Assembly: GCA_037043455.1 (NCBI GenBank)
Contig: JAWPHD010003269.1
Location: 1 to 64,000 of the forward strand
DNA: 64,000 nt
Origin: Cyrtodaria siliqua
Lineage: Eukaryota > Mollusca > Bivalvia > Adapedonta > Hiatellidae
Direction: 5' to 3'
Each line of letters starts with the position of its first letter. Position 1 is the first letter of the stretch. A program made the translations under genes and the position numbers. Under the pieces are notes generated by a model, which searched no databases, was not told the origin of the DNA, and saw nothing but the letters and a program-made list of their open reading frames with translations. Shown one piece after another: positions 26,701 to 35,700 of this stretch.

Positions 26701-29700
26701 AAACCTGATTAAAAATTTGGCTCCAAGTTTAGCTCCAGTTTCACCAAGTCGGCTCTGATTATTATCGTTTGGCAAAAGTGCTAGTACTCTCCTTTGCATT
26801 GGTTATAAATTACTATGTAATATTCTATTCTAACATATTTTAAACGAAATGGTAAATAAGTCGGCTGACCAGGGAGCATTAAGTGGTAGAAAAAAGAAAA
26901 ATATAGTCAGAGGAGGTTCTGAGCTTGATTAAAACATACGTAACAAAATTAATGTGTGCTATAAAAGTGAATAAAGACACATTTCCAATAAGAAAAAAAT
27001 ATTGGACCTTTCCATTTTAAATCAGGGCCTGTCCATTTCAAATCAGGGCCTGTCCATTTCAAATCAGGGCCTGTCCATTTTCAGAAGCAACAAGCCCTGG
27101 GCCTGTCTCTTAAAATAATTTTCTTTGAGCACTGGTGTACATATGTCTGTATATCTGCAAAGTTGTATATACTTGAGAACAGGATATACAAAACAATACC
27201 TACAGTGAGTGTGTAGATAATGATTTATGTGTGTACATATGTCTGTATATCTGCAAAGTTGTATATACTTGAGAACAGGATATACAAAACAATACCTACA
27301 GTGAGTGTGTAGATAATGATTTATGTGTGTACATATGTCTGTATATCTGCAAAGTTGTATATACTTGAGAACAGGATATACAAAACAATACATACGGTGA
27401 GTGTGTAGATAATGATTTATGTGTGTACAAGTCTGTAAAGTTGTATATACATGTACTTTGGAATATATTATGGATGCATGTATACAGATAATGAGAATAA
27501 GATACTGTACTGTATACATATGCTGAGTTAAATTTAAGGGGACACTTGGCAATCTTAATTAGTTTAAAACTCACAGCGTCCTGTTGGTCTTCAATATGAC
27601 CTGCATACTTTCAGTCATTAAAGTTAAATGTTTAAATAATTCAAGGTACATGTAAATTGATTTTACATATTACTAAATTTTAATGATAATGCATTAGTTG
27701 TGTACTTGAACATTTGGATAGAATATGGCAGGTTTAATAGCCGAGATACTTATGTTAATACTTGAATGTAACTCATGTTCGCCATGTGTCCCTTTAATAA
27801 AATAGAATAAAATGAGTATGACTATACCTTGTTTGCAGTATGTATGTAACTGTTATCAATATGTAAAAATAAGATGTATGTACTCTGTTGGTATATGTAA
27901 TGGATACTTTAGAAAAATAAAAAAAAAAAAAAAAAAAATATATTGTATGTACAATATGCTGCTGTTAATCTAATGGTACAGGGCTACGTAAGATCTTTCC
28001 TTTCAGAAAAAAGACTAAAACAACACGTAACACAGCAAATAGTATTTCTGCAAAGTTTCATTATTGACCGAGTACACATTTGGCGCAAGCTTAAGATGCA
28101 AAATTTTGCAAACTCTTTACGTTAAATACAGTATTGAACTGGTTCAATTTTTCAAAGAGAAACTTCAACATTTATGAGTTACGTTCTACCCCACTGCCTT
28201 CCCCTCCAACGGGATCTGCAGTGGCCCTATTCTTTGCCCCGTAACCAAACGGGGCCCCCGGGTCCACACGCTGATGGGCCTGCTGATGGAAGGTTAGGGA
28301 CTTCCACCAGTCAAACATCCTTTGAAGAGCTTATGTTCTTTTAGCTTCATGTAAGTTACAATTCATACAACTTAAATTAAAAAGTCTTATATAATAACTC
28401 AAGTATTTTTCCTTTAGTGGAAAAGCTCCAGTATTATTTTTTTTAACTTAAGGTCAACCATATTAATTGATTTTCTTTGTTTCCCTACCTACCTACCCCT
28501 GAAAATAGAAAATAGGGCACTAACCTTAAAGGGAGTACATCAGGATTTTTATAGAAATATCTTAAATTATAAAAATGTTCCAATTCATGATAAAACACTT
28601 ATATCCATCAAAATATGATGTTCGAACCATATTGTTAAGGTTCAAACTTCGAATACACCATATAGCTAGGATGGAATCGGGCATAAAATGCTGAAATTAA
28701 CCCTGGTGCGTAACCTAGGATAGCACATATTACAGTTGATTTCGGTTATTTGCATAGCCCATTTTTCAAGAAAATATATGCGATTAACCGAAGTATTCGA
28801 ATAGCCGAAATTGAACATTTTGTACATGTAGCGGTGCACGTTTCTACTTTCGTTTTACTGTTCTGTTAATACTTACATAGAAACTCCATAAAAGCGAGTT
28901 AATTATATGTAAGATGTTTGATAGGATTAATACTGTGCATATCCGTTTTGTATTTACTGTTATTTGATAGATTTTATACAATATTTATGCGTATTTTTTT
29001 TCTTTCAACCAGAGTCGCTTTGCTATGGTTTGTCGTGTGAATTACACAGCCATGATAATAACACGAACGCTTATTTTATTTTTAATTTATTAAGTAACCT
29101 CTATGAGCTACTCGATGTCATATGCATCTCTACCGACACTAGCAAACTGAGAGCAATAAATAATTAACAACACATTGCTTTACATTGCGTACAAACTTAT
29201 TATTAAATTGTGTATGCTAATTGGTGAGTGATTGTCATGGCGTGGAAGCTTTACGGAAGCTGCACAAAATGGCAAACTTTCTCTCGGCAAGTCACTAATT
29301 AGCACCTTTTGTCAATCAATTTGCCTCGGGCTTATCTCTGCCCCGTCAATCAATTAACAGTTGAAAAATACAGGTAAATTTGACTTTCAGTATGCAATTT
29401 GCCAGATATTCATTATGATATTATCCGGAATGTGACAAAAACCTATGCGATTATACAGGTTTTTTTACATGCAAAAGAATACGAATGGTTTTGTGTTTCT
29501 AAACTTTATGCAATTAACCGAAATATGCAATTATAAACCAATATGCGATTAAACGGAATCGACTGTTCTGTACAGAATGAATTTATTTGTAATTAAGGGG
29601 TCATTTTTAGGATCATTCATTATGTTTAGGCGCTTTAAAATAGAAAATATCATTATTTGTCAATTTTAAGTCGGACCCCTAGACCCCTTTGAAAAGCCTG

Positions 29701-32700
29701 ATGTACTCCCTTTAACTTTTAATAGCAATTTTGTATCATTATTTTGTTCCTGTAGCTATATTATTTTTTTTTCATAGGTCTTTTAATGCTTTTTGAAAGA
29801 AAAAAATCATCTTTCTACCACTTATGAAACCATGCATCGGGATACAACTAATACAAATTAATTTTAACGATGAAAAACTACCGTAGGTATACTATGTGTG
29901 AGAAAAAAAAGTAAATACCTATTTCCTAATTCAATACAATGCACATTTTGCACAATGTATATGTACATACCTTGTGAAATGGGTCAGGTGAATGCTGGAA
30001 ACTCAACAACATGTGCGATATGATACTGAAGCCTGGTTCTCTCACTGGCCCAAACTGCAGCTTCTCAAATATCTGAAATATAGCAACAGTATAAACATGA
30101 ATATCTCTCTTATCCAAACTGCAGCTTCTCAAATATAGCAACAGCATAAACATGAATATCTCACTGGCCCGAACTGCAGCTTCTCAATATCTGAAATGCA
30201 GCAACAGTATAAACATGAATATCTCACTGGCTCAAACTGCAGCTGCTCAAATATCTGAAATGTAGCAACAGTATAACCATGAATATATCACTGGCCCAAA
30301 CTGCAGCTTCTCAAAAATAGTAACAGAATAAACTTGAATATATCACTGGCCCAAATTGCAGCTTCTCCATATCTGAAATGTAGCAACAGTATAAACATGA
30401 ATATCTCACTGACTCAAATTGCAGCTTCTCAAATATCTGAAATGTAGCAACAGTATAACCATGAATATCTCACTGGCTCAAACTGCAGCTTCTCAAATAT
30501 CTGAAATGTAGCAATAGTATAACCATGAATATCTCACTGGCCCAAACTGCAGCTTCTCAAATATAGCAACAAAATAAACATGAATATCTCACTGACTCAA
30601 ATTGCAGCTTCTCAAATATCTGAAATGTAGCAACAGTATAACCATGAATATCTCACTGGCCCAAACTGCAGCTTCTCAAATAAAGCAACAAAATAAACAT
30701 GAATATCTCACTGACTCAAATTGCAGCTTCTCAAATATCTGAAATGTAGCAACAGTATAACCATGAATATCTCACTGGCCCAAACTGCAGCTTCTCAAAT
30801 AAAGCAACAAAATAAACATGAATATCTCACTGACTCAAATTGCAGCTTCTCAAATATCTGAAATGTAGCAACAGTATAACCATGAATATCTCACTGGCTC
30901 AAACTGCAGCTTCTCAAATATCTGAAATGTAGCAACAGTATAACCATGAATATCTCACTGGCCCAAACTGCAGCTTCCCAAAAATAGCAACAGAATAAAC
31001 TTGAATATATCACTGGCCCAAACTGCAGCTTCTCCATATCTGAAATGTAGCAACAGTATAAACATGAATATCTCACTGACTCAAACTGCAGCTTCTCAAA
31101 TATCTGAAATGTAGCAACAGTATAACCATGAATATCTCACAGGCCCAAACTGCAGCTTCTCAAATATAGCAACAAAATAAACATGAATATCTCACTGGCC
31201 CAAACTGCAGCTTCTCAATATCTGAAATATAGCAACAGTATAACCATGAATATCTCACTGTCCCAAACTGCAGCTTCTCAATATCTGAAATGTAGCAACA
31301 GTAAAACATGAATATCTCACTGGCTCAAACTGCAGCTTCTCAATATCTGAAATGTAGCAACAGTAAAACATGAATATCTCACTGGCCCGAACTGCAACTT
31401 CTCAATATCTGAAATGTAGCAACAGTAAAACATGAATATCTCACTGGCCCGAACTGCAGCTTCTCAAATATAGCAACAGTATAACCATGAATATATCACT
31501 GGCCCAAACTGCAGCTTCTCAATATCTGAATTATAGCAACAGTATAACCATGAATATCTCACTGGCCCAAACTGCAGCTTCTCAATATCTGAAATGTAGC
31601 AACAGTATAACCATGAATATCCCACTGGCCCAAACTGCAGCTTCTCAATATCTGAAATGTAGCAACAATAAAACATGAATATCTCTCTTATCCAAACTAC
31701 AGCTTCTCAAATATAGCAACAGAATAAACATGAATATCTCAATGGCCCAAACTGCAGCTTCTCAATATCTGAAATGTAGCAACAGTATAACCATGAATAT
31801 CTCACTGGCCCAATTGCAGCTTCTCAATATCTGAAATGTAGCAACAGTAAAACATGAATACCTCACTGGCCCAAACTGCAGCTTCTCAATATCTGAAATG
31901 TAGCACAGTAAAACATGAATACCTCACTGGCTCAAACTGCAGCTTCTCAAATATCTGAAATGTAGCAACAGTATAACCATGAATATCTCACTGGCCCAAA
32001 CTGCAGCTTCCCAAAAATAGCAACAGAATAAACTTGAATATATCACTGGCCCAAACTGCAGCTTCTCCATATCTGAAATGTAGCAACAGTATAAACATGA
32101 ATATCTCACTGACTCAAACTGCAGCTTCTCAAATATCTGAAATGTAGCAACAGTATAACCATGAATATCTCACTGGCCCAAACTGCAGCTTCTCAAATAT
32201 AGCAACAAAATAAACATGAATATCTCACTGGCTCAAACTGCAGCTTCTCAATATCTGAAATATAGCAACAGTATAACCATGAATATCTCACTGTCCCAAA
32301 CTGCAGCTTCTCAATATCTGAAATGTAGCAGCAGTAAAACATGAATATCTCACTGGCTCAAACTGCAGCTTCTCAATATCTGAAATGTAGCAACAGTAAA
32401 ACATGAATATCTCACTGGCCCCAACTGCAACTTCTCAATATCTGAAATGTAGCAACAGTAAAACATGAATATCTCACTGGCCCGAACTGCAGCTTCTCAA
32501 ATATAGCAACAGTATAACCATGAATATATCACTGGCCCAAACTGCAGCTTCTCAATATCTGAATTATAGCAACAGTATAACCATGAATATCTCACTGGCC
32601 CAAACTGCAGCTTCTCAATATCTGAAATGTAGCAACAGTATAACCATGAATATCTCACTGGCCCAAACTGCAGCTTCTCAATATCTGAAATGTAGCAACA

Positions 32701-35700
32701 ATAAAACATGAATATCTCTCTTATCCAAACTACAGCTTCTCAAATATAGCAACAGAATAAACATGAATATCTCAATGGCCCAAACTGCAGCTTCTCAATA
32801 TCTGAAATGTAGCAACAGTATAACCATGAATATCTCACTGGCCCAATTGCAGCTTCTCAATATCTGAAATGTAGCAACAGTAAAACATGAATACCTCACT
32901 GGCCCAAACTGCAGCTTCTCAATATCTGAAATGTAGCACAGTAAAACATGAATACCTCACTGGCTCAAACTGCAGCTTCTCAATATCTGAAATGTAGCAA
33001 CAGTAAAACATGAATATATCACTGGCTCAAACTGCAGCTTCTCAATATCTGATTATGGCCCTTTTCTCACTCTATTTTAGAGGAATTAAAATAGTTCTAA
33101 GTTTGTAATAACTGTTATTGATTTTCCTACATGTTTGTATTCACAATTTAAATCAACATTATGGAATTATTAAAATGTTTATAAGGCCAAATAAAATGAT
33201 ATGTGTTGTTCCTATTACAAGCTCAAAAGAAAATAGGGTAGGTAGGTTTTATTTTATACTTCGTATATTTTTCACGTGATACTTTTATAACCTAATACAT
33301 CTACACTAAATAAAACATGTATTAATTTTGTTGATACTGCCAGATGCAGAACTGATAGAAAAACTAATTTAAAACAAGAAGAAGAAGTAAAAGACGTAAA
33401 ATGAAGGCATACAATGTTTAGTGTCGACTTCTAAAAACGGGGTCGGTCGGGAAACCGGAACCACACATATAATTTTATTTGGTCTAATTGCATATATATA
33501 TGAGGCTTTCTAAACCATCATAGCTCTATAAAGTAATGGACACGCAATTGCAGTCCATGTTAAGTAGCATTCAACTTTTTTGATTTAAACTCGTAATGTT
33601 TCCTTAGCTTTTCATTTAAATCCCTAAAGCCATGTTGTTCTATTGTTTGGTTGTCAGATTTCTTTTTTTTTAGTCACAAAGGAGGAGCGGGGAAAAGTAT
33701 CTATCTTGTAATGGTGTTGGATATTTTATAAAACATGAAATTGACCAGAACAATTCTATGCAAACAAGAACTTTTGATTTTACGTTAAACATATCACATG
33801 GCTGTTAGAAATGTGGGACCAAAATCTAGATACTGGACATGCTGGATGCTTTATCTTTTTTTCATTTTTTTATTTTTTATTTTTTCTAAAATGTTTTCTT
33901 TTCCTGTCGTTTCTTTCTTTACAAAATTAGTCTGGTAGGATCTGAGAAACATATAAAAAAACAAAACTCTGGCCTTATTTATGAGTGAAAGTTTAAGGAT
34001 GCAAACGATGGATTAGTTTCTAGTTTAATAGCCCATTTGACAACTTCCCACACATATCACACATCTATGATTAATAATATTTTCCATTTAAAAGGCATTT
34101 ACGACTTCAAAAGTGAATCAGAATTTGTAGCCATTGAAGGGTAGGTAAATGCCACAAATCAAGGAGCGTGCTATCTTAAACTTTGTTCTTTCCTTAATGG
34201 ATTTTATTTTCTCCATATTACAACTTTATCAAAGTAATGTTTTCACAAATAATGGTGATTAAAAGCGCAACGTAATTATGTATATCCGTGTTTATTGTAC
34301 GCTCGAAACCACAGTCAGAATAACAGTCAATAACTTGTTTGAAGTATACATAATAGTCATTACTGCCGTATTTTACCATAACTATTATTTTCATACCTGC
34401 ATAGGGAGATTGGTCTCAGGAACAGGGAGATTTTGATATCAGACTATTTTTTGGATTATTTGAAGAAAAAAAATCACCAAAATCTATGTAAATTTCACAT
34501 GTAGAGCTTCTAAACATTTATTTTGTATATTTACATTTTTTTTATATACTGGCAATATGATTAAAGCAAGATTATTTCACCTTTTTGGATTTTTTTTTTA
34601 TTTTTTTTTTGGTTGGAGGAGGGGGAGTGGTTTTCTCCAGCGGGAGACTTGGCAGGTCTGTGTACCACATAATTATATATTTGTCATACACATTTAGCAT
34701 GAGGTAAATAAATTCTCATAAATTTATTTAATTTACATAAGTAATATTAAATTGGAGCCTATGAAAGGTTATCAATCTGGCAAAACAAGAATAATTTATT
34801 GTCGACATGGAATAAATCATCCTTAATCATAATGATACATCATAACATTAAAATAATACATTCTGATGACGTCACCCTCCTATGTCATTTCACCCTACTA
34901 CCAAATGTGAGTGCACATATACCTATGGGTGTTGACTATAAATTTACATATTGAAGGTTTTTTTCTGTCATATTTTAACAAATACATCTTACTTTTAAAT
35001 GAACCTAAAATTTATTTTACCCTTGAATAAACATTTTAACCAACAAAAAAAATTCACTCATAAGCATTTACAGTTGACATACTTTTGGAGATTGACAAGA
35101 TCGAGAAATTTAATTAGTATTCGTTTTGCATATCTCAAGTAATTGAAAGTAAACCCCCAGTTGGCATATCATGCTGAGTAAACATGTTGACAGGCTAATT
35201 TCGCAAGCGGAACATCATGTGGTATACACTTGTGATAAGTAATAAGGCCACCTTAAAAATATTTATGTTTGCCCTTTCCCGACCCTAATTTCAAATTTTG
35301 GGTCGGTAGGTAGGCAATTTATTTTTGTAACAAAAACATACTTTTGTTTTTTAATAGCATCTTGATCTGACCGCCAATTTAAAAAAAAATCTTCTTTTTT
35401 TTTTCCTGTAGGCACTTTTTTTTTAGGGTTGGTCGGGAGAGGGCAAACATTAAATTTTTTAAGTGTGGCCTCAGTAATCATATTAGGGTTGTTGAAGAGC
35501 TATGTGGGCTGATATAGTAAGTAATCATATTAGGGTTGTAGAAGAGTTACGTGACCTGATTACCATACCTGATCTACTTTGTTCTCGGTGACTGTGATCA
35601 GTATACTGTATTTCTGCACCGATGCCAGACCCTTCAGGAATGCGATCACCCAATCGTCCACAAACCTCGACGTCGGCCACTGTAACCAGTCTATGATTCT

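Noticed and set aside
30891..32711. IEKLQFGPV repeat proteins and plus-strand NISLAQTAASQYL frames
   Set aside because: Frames within the exon-derived minisatellite; the only coding copy is the USP38 exon at 29971-30072.
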